From positions 1 through 64,000 of the forward strand of contig CAZFKX010000003.1 in the NCBI GenBank assembly GCA_964519345.1: DNA of 64,000 nucleotides, written 5' to 3'. Numbering within the stretch: position 1 is the stretch's first letter; each line of letters opens with the position of its first letter. Below are positions 41,276-50,306 of this stretch, in pieces. The notes under the pieces were generated by a model that was not told the origin of the DNA, ran no database searches, and was given only the letters and a program-made list of their open reading frames with translations. The DNA is from Persephonella sp964519345. GTDB lineage: Bacteria; Aquificota; Aquificia; Aquificales; Hydrogenothermaceae. The position numbers were made by a program, and so were the translations under genes.

Positions 41276-42865
41276 CTATCTTCCTTCTTCTTTCATCCAT
41301 TTTGTTATTAGTTCAGCTATAAGTTCAGGATTTTCCTGTGCGAGATCTACAAGTTTTCTGTATATCGGTTCTCTTTCTAGCTGAAACTCTTCCATTTCTC
41401 TCTCATGTATAGCATAGGCTGCTGCCGCTTCAGGCGATATTCCAGGTGGAGGTGCTTCTGGTGCTTTTTTCTTCCCCTTTATAATTTTAAGTAGTATCAC
41501 TGCAGCTACAGCGATAACCGCAAGCCCAAGAATTCCAATAGCTACCAGAAGTATGATATCTTCTGTTTTTTTCCTTTCTGTTATAACAACTTCAGGTTTA
41601 GCTTCAAATGGAACACTTACTACTGTAACCTGATCTCCTCTTTTAGGATCATAACCTATAGCTGTTTTAACAAGGGATTCATATACTTTAAGTTCATCTT
41701 CTGATCTTGGTATAAATTTGTATGTTTCATTTCCTTCTTTATCCTTTACTTTTTCGTATTTTCCATCTATTAGAACGCCAACACTTATTTTTTTTATGTT
41801 AAATATAGGCTTTTGAGTATTTACAAGAGATTTTGTCACATTATAATTTTTTGTTGTATCTTTTCTTTCTTTTTGTTTTACTATACTGCCCTGTCCAGAT
41901 TCGTCTATAACAGGAGGTACGTTAGTTGGTGTTCCAGGAGGGAGGGCTTCTTGTTGTTTAAACTCTTTTTCTTTTTCTTGGATTTTTCTTTCGCTTACTA
42001 CTGCCGTTCTGTCAGGATCGTATATTTCGTCCTGCTGTTGAACTTTTCCCGTTTCTATCTCAACAGTTGCTCTCACTACAACTTTACCTTCACCAAGTGC
42101 TCTTGACAGCATGCTTTGAACATTTTTTTCTATCTGTCTTTCAAGTTTTCTTTTGATCTCAACATTTTTATCTGATACCGCGTTAACGGAATCCTCCTCT
42201 AAAATATCCGAGAGAACTCTACCTCTGTTGTCAACAACAGTTACATTTTCTGGCTTTAATTTTGGAACTGCATGTGAGACGAGAAAAACTACAGCCTTTA
42301 CCTGTTCTTTAGTAAGATCTTTTCCTGGCCATAATTTAAGTATTATTGATGCTTTTGGTTCATCTTCTTCCCTTACAAATATGCTTTCTTTAGGCAGCGC
42401 TATGTTAACTTTTGCATCTCTAACAGGATCAAGCTGTCTTATGGTTCTTGACAGTTCCCCTTCAAGAGCTCTAAGGTAGTTGACATTTTCTTGAAACTGA
42501 GTTATCCCCATCTTAGGTTCTTCAAAAATCTCGAAACCAACTGTTTTGCCTGATGGAAGTCCTTTTGCTGCAAGTTTTAATCTTATCTCGTGTACCTTAT
42601 TCTGTGGAACAAGTATTATACTTCCATCTCCTTCGACCTTGTAAGGTATATTTTCTTCCTGTAGGACGGATAGAATGCTTCCGGCATCATCTGGATTTAA
42701 ATGTGTGTATAAAACGCCATACTCTTCTTTTGTTACCGTCTTAAAGGCTATAATTCCAAGTAGTGATATAAGAAGTAAGCCTGCAGTAATTAAGGCTATA
42801 TTTCTCGGATTGAGATTTTTTTTGATATTCTCTGAAGTTTTTTTTAAAAGCTCATTTAGATCCAA
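41276..42865 (-). CDS. fliF: Flagellar MS-ring protein FliF
   Basis: 529 residues. Membrane helices are at about 23-44 (ALITAGLLLISLLGIIAF) and 440-465 (ILLVAIGILGLAVIAVAAVILL). The ring-building motifs LYTHLNPDDAGSILSVL, GSILVPQNKVHEIRLKLAAKGLP-type region (about 80-103) and GFEIFEEPKMGITQFQENVN are conserved. The cytoplasmic tail that binds FliG is at the C-terminus (REPIYRKLVDLAQENPE, AELITKWM). It seeds assembly of the flagellum. Confidence 0.97.
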   Translation of the reverse strand: MDLNELLKKTSENIKKNLNPRNIALITAGLLLISLLGIIAFKTVTKEEYGVLYTHLNPDDAGSILSVLQEENIPYKVEGDGSIILVPQNKVHEIRLKLAAKGLPSGKTVGFEIFEEPKMGITQFQENVNYLRALEGELSRTIRQLDPVRDAKVNIALPKESIFVREEDEPKASIILKLWPGKDLTKEQVKAVVFLVSHAVPKLKPENVTVVDNRGRVLSDILEEDSVNAVSDKNVEIKRKLERQIEKNVQSMLSRALGEGKVVVRATVEIETGKVQQQDEIYDPDRTAVVSERKIQEKEKEFKQQEALPPGTPTNVPPVIDESGQGSIVKQKERKDTTKNYNVTKSLVNTQKPIFNIKKISVGVLIDGKYEKVKDKEGNETYKFIPRSEDELKVYESLVKTAIGYDPKRGDQVTVVSVPFEAKPEVVITERKKTEDIILLVAIGILGLAVIAVAAVILLKIIKGKKKAPEAPPPGISPEAAAAYAIHEREMEEFQLEREPIYRKLVDLAQENPELIAELITKWMKEEGR

Positions 42866-42876
42866 GTTTTTTACCC

Positions 42877-43161
42877 CTATACCTGCATTCTCATTATTTC
42901 TTGATAGCTTTCAAGGGCTTTATTTCTTATCTCAGTTATAAGTCTTAACGATATGTCAGATTTTGCGATCTGATACATAAGATTTTCAAGATTTTCAACT
43001 TCTCCTGCCGATATTTTCCTTTCAGCTTCCTTTGCCATTTTAAGATCGTAATTTACATCAGCTACAAACTCTTCTAAAACTTCACTGAAAGGCTTTATCT
43101 CTTTATCATCTTTTTTCTGACTTAAGATAGATGTAAAATCATTGATCCCTTCAATTCTCAT
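42877..43161 (-). CDS. fliE: Hook-basal body junction protein FliE
   Basis: A 94-residue FliE: FSEVLEEFVADVNYDLKMAK, then GEVENLENLMYQIAKSDISL and RLITEIRNKALESYQEIMRMQV, the typical C-terminal helix. It joins the MS ring to the rod. Follows flgB and flgC and precedes fliF, the standard order. Confidence 0.95.
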   Translation of the reverse strand: MRIEGINDFTSILSQKKDDKEIKPFSEVLEEFVADVNYDLKMAKEAERKISAGEVENLENLMYQIAKSDISLRLITEIRNKALESYQEIMRMQV

Positions 43162-43181
43162 TATATACCCCCCTTATCTTT

Positions 43182-43592
43182 TTAAACTCTTATCAATTCA
43201 AGAGATTTTAAAAGCATATCTTTATGAGTATTGAAAGCTGTTAGGTTTGCTTCATAGGTTCTTATAGCTGACATCATATCAACCATCTCCCTTAATGGAT
43301 CAACATTTGGATATGCCACATAACCGTTCTGATCAGCATCTGGATGGGAAGGATCAAACTTTAATTTGAAAGGAGATGGATCCTCTATTACTTGAGGAAT
43401 CTTAACTTTATAGATAGGAGTTTTGCTTTGATCATCAAGAACAGCCTGAAAAACAGGAACTTTTCTTCTGTAAGGCTGTCCATCTTCTGTTCTTGTTGAG
43501 TTTACATTTGCCAGATTACTTGATGTTATATCTATTCTTATTCTCTGTGCTGCCATTCCTGTTACAGAAATTTCAAGTCCCTTGAATATCAT
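43182..43592 (-). CDS. flgC: Flagellar rod protein FlgC
   Basis: 136 residues with the rod-family N-terminus (LEISVTGMAAQRIRIDITSS, NLANVNST) and C-terminal PNVDPLREMVDMMSAIRTYEANLTAFN-like block (about 95-122). Proximal rod subunit. A good GGAGGG ribosome site precedes the ATG. The middle segment GQPYRRKVPVFQA is diagnostic for FlgC. Confidence 0.96.
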   Translation of the reverse strand: MIFKGLEISVTGMAAQRIRIDITSSNLANVNSTRTEDGQPYRRKVPVFQAVLDDQSKTPIYKVKIPQVIEDPSPFKLKFDPSHPDADQNGYVAYPNVDPLREMVDMMSAIRTYEANLTAFNTHKDMLLKSLELIRV

Positions 43593-43609
43593 AATATTCC
43601 CTCCGTTGA

Positions 43610-43987
43610 TTACCTGCCTGTTATTGCATATTTAAGTTTTGCCATCTCTTTTTTCATAGATTCTAAGAGTGTTTTGTACATAATTGAACTTTCTGCCAGC
43701 TTTGCAAGTTCCTCTTCAATATTAACCTGATTCTGATCGTATCCTGTAAGTTTTCCCTGTTCAACAAGCTTGATTGAAGATCTTTTCTCAGGAAAAGGAT
43801 CTATATGTTTTGGATCTGTTTTTTTCAGTTTTATCTGCTCTGTCAGAATATTTTCAAAAATAATATCTTTTGGCTTATAAAATGGAGTGTCAGCATTAGC
43901 TATATTGCTCTGTATGACCTTTGTTCTTTCTAAGAAGTAAGACGCCTTTTCTTCAAGCTTATCTATATGGGAAAAAAGCTCGCTCAT
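43610..43987 (-). CDS. flgB: Flagellar rod protein FlgB
   Basis: 125 residues: N-terminal helix with RTKVIQSNIANADTPFYKPKD-like rod motif (about 22-42) and C-terminal helix VNIEEELAKLAESSIMYKTL. Proximal rod subunit. Its ATG overlaps the stop of the 652-aa TPR gene (ATGA), so the TPR gene is translationally coupled to the rod genes. Confidence 0.95.
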   Translation of the reverse strand: MSELFSHIDKLEEKASYFLERTKVIQSNIANADTPFYKPKDIIFENILTEQIKLKKTDPKHIDPFPEKRSSIKLVEQGKLTGYDQNQVNIEEELAKLAESSIMYKTLLESMKKEMAKLKYAITGR

Positions 43988-45942
43988 CTTGAGACCTCCT
44001 TAACCAGAATACTGTCCTCATATATATTTCTTGCAACCGAAGACCATGATGTGTCGCATCCATCTATCATTTTTAAAAATCTTTCAGCATCATCGGATCC
44101 AATCCTTAACATACTTATCAGTATCCAGCTGTTAATGTTGCAGTCATCTAACTTTTCGGATACAGGCAGGAGTATATTTAATACCTCTTTATACCTGTTC
44201 TTAGATATAGATGTTGCTATTATCTGGGATATGTACTTTCTGAAAAAGTTATCTTTGTAATAAATTTCAAGTTTATCCTTTACTTTATTAAGAATTTTTA
44301 ATGAGAGGTTCAAATTTCCAGATTTGTAATAAGATATAGCTTTAAGAAGTAGAGCTTCTGTATCATTTTCGCATTTTTTTAGATATACGAGACTTTTTTC
44401 AATATCTTTTCCAAGTTCAATAATATTTTTTATATAAAGTTTTGTATAACTACATCCTTTATTTTTTATTTTTGAGAGTATATCCAAGGATTTTTTGTAT
44501 TTTTTTCCTTCAAAATATACCTTTGCAAGATAGAGTCTTGATTTATCATCCTTCCATTTTTTTAATATCCATTTTGAAAGTTCTATTCTTTCCTGTTCCA
44601 TACCGCATACTTTTAAATCTTCAACTATCTTGAAAAGAATCTCCCTATTAAATACATACCTGAAAAATTTTTTATTTGTTCTGTAAAGCTCGCAGGTTTT
44701 TTTTGAAGGTAATTTAAGAACGCCATTTGACCACAGTTTTCTTATATATTCTTTATGTTCATAAAGCATTCTCTCTGGATATATTAGAGAGAGTTCTTTA
44801 ACAAGTTCTGAGAAAAGAGATCTGTTCTCCAGATCAAACACCATCTTACCAAAATTTCCTATAGCAAAATTTCCTATGTATGAGTTTCTGTTTGATACAA
44901 GCATTCTGTAAACAAATCTTAAAGGTTTTTTAAAATCGTTGTCTTTCTTTTTTAATAGGTATATTTTCTCCCTTATCTTCTTATCATCTTCCATGCTTAA
45001 TATTTTAAGTTTTGCCACTTTTGCTTCCTTAGAGTCAGGATACTTTTCTGCTATTGAGTAGTAGTAATTGAAAGCTGTTATCTTGTCACCTTTTATACTA
45101 AATATATCTCCAAGCCTAAGGAGAGATCTTCTTATTATTTCTTCGTCTTTTATAAGACTTATTATTCTTCTAAAAAGCTGTTTGGAAAATTCATACTTTT
45201 TTATTCTGTATGTATTCTCTGCAAATATGTAGTAGTAATAAGGATTTTCAATAAGATACGGCTCATACTCTTTGTAAACTTTTGATAGATATTCGTAAGC
45301 TTTCTTGTAATTTCCTTTTTGAAATTCTAAAAGACCTTTTATAAACTCAAACTCTTTTTTCTCTTCTTCCGAAAGTTCTTCAACATTAACGAGGACTATA
45401 TACCTCGTTACAAGATCCATTTTATGAGTCCATGCAGCTGTTCTTAGTATTGCTACAACAGTTTTGAACTGCTGTTTTTTTGTCAATGATCTATAAAATG
45501 CCAATTTATACAGTGCAAGAGCTCTTTCGTACATGTATAAGTTTTCGTATATATTTCCTTTCGTATAGTAAAAATCCCATGATTGGGAATTTTTGTCCAT
45601 ATAGGAATATTTGTTTATATAATTTAGTGCTTTAAGTATAAGAGTTTTTTTCCCTGTTTTCCTTCCAAGTTCAAGATATATCTTTGCAGTTAGAAAGAGT
45701 GCATCAGAGTAAAATATATTATCTCTGTGGGTTACAAGTTTTGTTAAAAGATTCAAAGCTGAGTAGTAGGATTTTCTTTTAAACATCTGAACAGCTTCTT
45801 TGTAAATTTTTGAAGCTTCTTTTTCTGTTAGACTTTTAAACGGACTTTCCTGTTTTTTTTCCTGTATTGCAGTTTTTTCTTCTGCATATGATATTAAAGT
45901 TACTGTAAGGAAAACGACCAGTATCAGTTTAAACCCTGACAT
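43984..45942 (-). CDS. Secreted TPR protein of unknown function in the flagellar operon
   Basis: A 652-residue protein with a signal peptide (LILVVFLTVTLISYAEE) and then almost continuous helical repeats resembling TPR/SEL units: AVQMFKRKSYYSALNLLTKL, ALALYKLAFYRSL, LLEFQKGNYKKAYEYLSKVY, YYYSIAEKYPDSKEAKVAKL, ISYYKSGNLNLSLKILNKV. It should be a periplasmic or outer-membrane-facing scaffold. It overlaps flgB by 4 nt and fliK by 14 nt, so it is firmly inside the flagellar transcript. No flagellar protein of this type is known to me; motility function is inference from context. Confidence 0.8.
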   Translation of the reverse strand: MSGFKLILVVFLTVTLISYAEEKTAIQEKKQESPFKSLTEKEASKIYKEAVQMFKRKSYYSALNLLTKLVTHRDNIFYSDALFLTAKIYLELGRKTGKKTLILKALNYINKYSYMDKNSQSWDFYYTKGNIYENLYMYERALALYKLAFYRSLTKKQQFKTVVAILRTAAWTHKMDLVTRYIVLVNVEELSEEEKKEFEFIKGLLEFQKGNYKKAYEYLSKVYKEYEPYLIENPYYYYIFAENTYRIKKYEFSKQLFRRIISLIKDEEIIRRSLLRLGDIFSIKGDKITAFNYYYSIAEKYPDSKEAKVAKLKILSMEDDKKIREKIYLLKKKDNDFKKPLRFVYRMLVSNRNSYIGNFAIGNFGKMVFDLENRSLFSELVKELSLIYPERMLYEHKEYIRKLWSNGVLKLPSKKTCELYRTNKKFFRYVFNREILFKIVEDLKVCGMEQERIELSKWILKKWKDDKSRLYLAKVYFEGKKYKKSLDILSKIKNKGCSYTKLYIKNIIELGKDIEKSLVYLKKCENDTEALLLKAISYYKSGNLNLSLKILNKVKDKLEIYYKDNFFRKYISQIIATSISKNRYKEVLNILLPVSEKLDDCNINSWILISMLRIGSDDAERFLKMIDGCDTSWSSVARNIYEDSILVKEVSR

Positions 45943-47623
45943 TTATTTCACTTCTAATGTAGTATTTTTCTCCTGTTTTTTTGCTTGATGAATATATCTC
46001 TTTCTTTTCCTTTGTTTTCAGTTTAAGGTTAAACTGTTCAAATCCTGATTCTTTGAGTATATCACCTATCTGGTTTTTAAGCTGTTCAATTGATGCTGTT
46101 GTTTGATTGTGAAATATTAGCGTCATATTCAGGAGATTTCTATTAAGCTTAATATTCATATTAAGTCCTTCAAGTTTTATATTCATAATGAAATGTCTAT
46201 TAAAGTTTGATTCTTCATTTTCATTAATATTTTCTTCAATAATACTGTACAGATGATTTTCTTTACTTTCGCCGTTGCTGAAGCTTTGTTCTTTTGGACT
46301 ATTTTTACTGTCTGCAGGTTCGCTTATATTCACTACATATTCTCTGCTTGAGCTTATTTCATTTTTTTTATTTGATTCAAAATACTTATTGTCTTTGTGA
46401 TTTATATTTATTTGAATGCTGTCTTCAATTCTGTCGTAGGTGTCATCTTGTTTTTTAAAAATTTCTGGATTTTTTCTATTCTCTTGGTTTTTTTCATTTT
46501 TGAAAGTTGCAGATATATTTTTTAAATTTTTTTCATTTAATCTATCGGATCTTCTTTCATTTCTTAGTTCTCTCAAATTATCTTTATCTATCTCTAACTT
46601 ATATTCAGATTTTTTCTTATTGATTTTGGCAGGATTTTCAGGAGGCGTAGGATTCAGTTCAGTTTTTGTTTTCTTTAAAAAAGGCTCTTGAAAATCTGTT
46701 TTTAAAATTTTTGATTTTTCATTTTTTTCAAATATTAGTTCATTTTTTGTCCTTCCTTTTTTTTGGATAAACCTTTCTGAATTTGTTTCTTCTGATTTTG
46801 AGAATGGAAAATTTTCTACCTTTCTTTCTAATTTATCAGTTAAGTAATTTTGTCTCTTTTTTAAAGAAAGATTTTGAGAAAATTCTCTATTCATAGGATA
46901 AGCTGGAAAATGCATACTGTTGTTATCTGTATGTTTTAGGTTATAAATGTTTTTTTTAATAAACTTACCATTGAGGGGCATAATATTTGAGGTTGTAGAG
47001 TTGGAATTATACTGTGGGAATGCAGGAATCTCTGAAGGTGCGGAAGTCAACGCTTCTTTATTAAAATTTACGAAATTTTTAATATACAATGTTTCTTTAT
47101 TTTCCAAAGGGTCGCTAACTTTTATGGAAAGATTGTGCTTTTTCGTATTATTTTGTTTAGATTTATAGATCTGTGTACTTGTCTCAGGTGAATGCTGCAG
47201 TCCTTTTTCTGTTTTTCTGTTATCTTTTATCCTCAGATCGTTGTTTGGATTTACTGTTTGCAGAGGTGTTATTTCCTTAGAATGCTTATTTTTAGAGGAC
47301 TGAGTTGGAAAATGCTTGATTGTTATTTTCTCTTCAGAATGGGGCGTATTTTTGATCTTATATGGATTTAAAGAGGAATGGGATTGGTGGGAAAGTGAAG
47401 CTGTACCTTTTGAAGGAAGGTTATACAATGAAGAATCATATATGTCTGTTAAGTCTGAGAGCGGAGTTCCTTTTTTTTCTTTTATCATTTTTCTGTCATT
47501 TTTAATAGTGTTCTCGGTAGCTTTTAAGAGGACAGATATAAAATCGGCAGAAATCCCCTTTTTTTTCTTTTTATTCTGTCTGATGCCCTGTATATCTAAT
47601 GCGTTGTTAATAGCTATTTTCAT
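45929..47623 (-). CDS. fliK: Flagellar hook-length control protein FliK
   Basis: 564 residues. About 450 residues of low-complexity, Asn/Lys/Ser/Glu-rich sequence, as expected of the FliK molecular ruler, precede a compact C-terminal domain: MNIKLEGLNMNIKLNRNLLN split across about 478-500, MTLIFHNQTTASIEQLKNQI and DILKESGFEQFNLKLK. This domain touches FlhB to switch export. Longer than Salmonella FliK (405 aa). Identification rests on the C-terminal domain and context. Confidence 0.82.
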   Translation of the reverse strand: MKIAINNALDIQGIRQNKKKKKGISADFISVLLKATENTIKNDRKMIKEKKGTPLSDLTDIYDSSLYNLPSKGTASLSHQSHSSLNPYKIKNTPHSEEKITIKHFPTQSSKNKHSKEITPLQTVNPNNDLRIKDNRKTEKGLQHSPETSTQIYKSKQNNTKKHNLSIKVSDPLENKETLYIKNFVNFNKEALTSAPSEIPAFPQYNSNSTTSNIMPLNGKFIKKNIYNLKHTDNNSMHFPAYPMNREFSQNLSLKKRQNYLTDKLERKVENFPFSKSEETNSERFIQKKGRTKNELIFEKNEKSKILKTDFQEPFLKKTKTELNPTPPENPAKINKKKSEYKLEIDKDNLRELRNERRSDRLNEKNLKNISATFKNEKNQENRKNPEIFKKQDDTYDRIEDSIQININHKDNKYFESNKKNEISSSREYVVNISEPADSKNSPKEQSFSNGESKENHLYSIIEENINENEESNFNRHFIMNIKLEGLNMNIKLNRNLLNMTLIFHNQTTASIEQLKNQIGDILKESGFEQFNLKLKTKEKKEIYSSSKKTGEKYYIRSEINVRV

Positions 47624-47684
47624 ATAATGACTCTTTTTGATTTTTATTTAAATCTAAACTCTTTTCGTAAATTTGCAAAAAATG

Positions 47685-48314
47685 TTAATAACTGAATATG
47701 TTTTTTAGCTTTTTTAAAGCTTCTGATTTTATCTGGGAAACCCTTGAGACTGATATATTTAGCTCATTTGCAACAGTCTTAAAATCAAGTTCCTCAAAAT
47801 AAAGCATTTGAAGAACTCTCTTTTCTTTTTCATTTAACAGATTTACAACTTTTACAAGCCTTTCTCTTAAATCATCTTTAATAATCTCTTCCTCAGGGGT
47901 CTCTTTTTTTGAAACAAGGGTGTCTATTAGTTTTAGATTTTCATCTTTTGTTGATAATGCCTTTTCTATACTTACCATTACAGCAGATGTTGAAAGAGGC
48001 ATTGGTTCGTCTTTACCGGCCTTTTCTTTTTTTATTCTGTCCCTAACGGTTCTTGGAACAATATCAAGACTTCTAAGATAATCAAGTATCTCTCCTCTGA
48101 TTTTTATATATGCATATGTTGAGAATTTTGCTTTATCTCTGTCGTACCTGTCTATAGCTTTCATAAGACCTATAATGCCTGTATTTACAAGGTCGTCAAA
48201 CTCAATATCTCCCTTAGGCAGTCTGGAATATATCTTACTTGCCACTTTTTTGACAAGTGAAAGGTTTTCAAGGACTATCTGTTCTTTGTTTTTCTTTTCT
48301 ATGCTGTCTCCCAT
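47685..48314 (-). CDS. fliA: Flagellar sigma factor FliA (sigma-28)
   Basis: 209 residues with region 2 (VASKIYSRLPKGDIEFDDLV, GLMKAIDRYDRDKAKFSTYAY, IRGEILDYLRSLD), region 3 (VPRTVRDRIKKE) and region 4 (LNEKEKRVLQMLYFEELDFK, INVSRVSQIKSEAL-like HTH as NISVSRVSQIKSEA). The IRGEILDYLRSLD-VPR block is the FliA/WhiG mark. Directs late flagellar genes. No flgM anti-sigma gene is seen in the window. Lies 3 nt after flhG. Confidence 0.96.
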   Translation of the reverse strand: MGDSIEKKNKEQIVLENLSLVKKVASKIYSRLPKGDIEFDDLVNTGIIGLMKAIDRYDRDKAKFSTYAYIKIRGEILDYLRSLDIVPRTVRDRIKKEKAGKDEPMPLSTSAVMVSIEKALSTKDENLKLIDTLVSKKETPEEEIIKDDLRERLVKVVNLLNEKEKRVLQMLYFEELDFKTVANELNISVSRVSQIKSEALKKLKNIFSY

Positions 48315-48317
48315 CTA

Positions 48318-49175
48318 TCAATCTCTTCTTAAAAGATTTACCACCTTTTCCCAGAATTTTGTTTTTTCAGGGGGTGGTGGTTCACCAAGCTCTGACGAAG
48401 CTATAATCTTAAGTTCTTTTACAAAATCATCAGATGGATATATCTCAGCGATAAGCTGTTTATTTTTTACACTCTTTTTCATATTTTTAGTGTTCGGCAG
48501 AACACCTAATAGAGATAAATCTATATCTAAAAATTTTTTTGCTGAACTTTTAAGTTTTTCAAAGGTATCAAAACCCTCATTTCTGTTTTTTGCCATATTT
48601 ATAACTATCTTAAACTCCGAGTATCCAAATATTTTTTTGACCGATTTTATGAGGGCATAAGCATCAATAATAGCTGTTGGTTCTGGAGTTGTTATTATAT
48701 ATGTTTTTGAAGAGGCCTTTATAAATGAGACAATTTTGTTGTCTATTCCTGCTCCTGTATCTATTACTATATAGTCGTAATTAGACGATATATCATCAAG
48801 CGATTGAACAAGTCTTAAAACTGAACTTTCTTCAACCTCTTCAAGCATATCTATACCTGAAAATCCCGGGAGTATATCAATTCCCCTCGTTGTAAATATT
48901 ACTTCTTCTACTGGAATACCAGAAATTATATCCTTTAGAGTTTTTCTTGTATCAACATTTACGAGGATGTGCACATTTGCCATACCCATATCCGCATCAA
49001 CTAATAGAACTCTCTTATTGTAGATATTGGACAGAATATAAGAGAAATTTACAGCAAAATTTGTCTTTCCTACCCCTCCTTTACCACTTGCTACCGTTAT
49101 AAACTTTGTGTTGGATATATCTTCTTTTGTCCCTACAAGTTTAATAAGCTCTTTAGCCTGTTCCCCAACTTCCAT
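48318..49175 (-). CDS. flhG: Flagellar number regulator FlhG (FleN), MinD-like ATPase
   Basis: 285 residues with the deviant Walker A GKGGVGKTN, switch I/II motifs (DADMGMANVHIL, YDYIVIDTGAGID) and the start QAKELIKLVG. It works with FlhF to set flagellar number and place. A C-terminal amphipathic helix (FWEKVVNLLRR) fits a membrane-targeting sequence. Order flhA-flhF-flhG-fliA is the conserved one. Confidence 0.95.
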   Translation of the reverse strand: MEVGEQAKELIKLVGTKEDISNTKFITVASGKGGVGKTNFAVNFSYILSNIYNKRVLLVDADMGMANVHILVNVDTRKTLKDIISGIPVEEVIFTTRGIDILPGFSGIDMLEEVEESSVLRLVQSLDDISSNYDYIVIDTGAGIDNKIVSFIKASSKTYIITTPEPTAIIDAYALIKSVKKIFGYSEFKIVINMAKNRNEGFDTFEKLKSSAKKFLDIDLSLLGVLPNTKNMKKSVKNKQLIAEIYPSDDFVKELKIIASSELGEPPPPEKTKFWEKVVNLLRRD

Positions 49176-49184
49176 AATCTACTC

Positions 49185-50306
49185 CTAATCGCCGAGTATG
49201 TAAGAAACAACATTTTCAGGTTTCAGTATTTTTATATCTTCTGGAACCCTCTGACCTGTACTTATGTAGGAAACAGGAATTTTGGTTTCTACCGGCAGAT
49301 TTAAAAGAAGTCCCGGTTTTGAGGTTTCATCTATTTTTGTAAATAGGAGACTGTCTATATCAAAAAATGAAGAGTATCTGTTTACAACCTCAAAAGCATC
49401 TTCATTTTTAAAATTACAGCTAACTGTCAGGACTATATGCATATTCTCACTTAAATCACCGAGAATCTCTTTTATCTCTCCAAGTCTCCAGTAATCGTAA
49501 TGACTTCTTCCTACTGTATCTATTAGTATAAAATCGTAGTTTTCAAGCTCAGAAACTGTTGATTTCAGTTTTTTTGACTCTGATGCTGAATAGAAAGGAA
49601 TATTTAGAATGTTTGCATATATTCTTGCCTGTTGGGTTGCGCCTACTTTAAAAGTGTCCGTACTGATAACAGCTACCTTCATTTTCTGATTTATGACAAA
49701 ATGAGACGCTATTTTGAATAGGTTTGTCGTTTTACCAACTCCTGTTGGACCTACAAATGTAAGTATCTTTAATCCCTCTCCTCTTTCATCAAATGAACCG
49801 GTAAACTTTATATATTTTCTTATACCTTTTGTAAGTGCCTCCTTAGATGTTAATGTGTTAAGATCCCATTTATTTGTATCTATATCAAGACCGCATCCTT
49901 CTTTCACAAGTTTCTTTGCCACTTCTGTAAGAACATCCTTATTTAAAAGCTGATTTATTAGCTCTAAAGCTTCGCCTGTAAACTCGCTAAACGTCTCTGA
50001 TATTATCTGTTGTTCGGTTTGTCTGTTTTCAACAGCTTGATGTAATCCTGCCTTTGGGATGGTCTGTTTTATCTTTTTGTCTATCAGATCTTCAATTTTT
50101 TCGAAGATATCATCAAACTGGACTACAGGTTCTTCAAGATCTGGCATTTCTACAAACAGCTTGTACTTTTTTTTACTTCCAAATAAAAGCCATTTCCTTT
50201 CTTTTATCACCTCATAATGTAGTATCTTAATATCTTCTCCAAGTTCTTCTTTTGCTTTTTTGATAAGCTCTTCAAGACTGTATCCTTCGTAAATTTTAAT
50301 CTCCAT
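49185..50306 (-). CDS. flhF: Flagellar SRP-like GTPase FlhF
   Basis: About 373 residues: N-terminal B domain (MEIKIYEGYSLEELIKKAKE), a linker, N domain, and SRP GTPase G domain with G1 GPTGVGKTT, KVAVISTDTFKVGATQQ, DTVGRSHYD and TKIDETSKPG. It marks the site of flagellar assembly at the pole. ATG 50306 is used; an in-frame TTG at 50324 would add MEWLKS. The start overlaps the end of flhA by 11 nt. Confidence 0.95.
   Translation of the reverse strand: MEIKIYEGYSLEELIKKAKEELGEDIKILHYEVIKERKWLLFGSKKKYKLFVEMPDLEEPVVQFDDIFEKIEDLIDKKIKQTIPKAGLHQAVENRQTEQQIISETFSEFTGEALELINQLLNKDVLTEVAKKLVKEGCGLDIDTNKWDLNTLTSKEALTKGIRKYIKFTGSFDERGEGLKILTFVGPTGVGKTTNLFKIASHFVINQKMKVAVISTDTFKVGATQQARIYANILNIPFYSASESKKLKSTVSELENYDFILIDTVGRSHYDYWRLGEIKEILGDLSENMHIVLTVSCNFKNEDAFEVVNRYSSFFDIDSLLFTKIDETSKPGLLLNLPVETKIPVSYISTGQRVPEDIKILKPENVVSYILGD

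Noticed and set aside
45929..47623. FliK region considered as a non-coding or recently acquired low-complexity stretch
   Set aside because: The frame is open over 564 codons, the C-terminal FliK domain is recognisable and the low-complexity body is normal for the molecular ruler.
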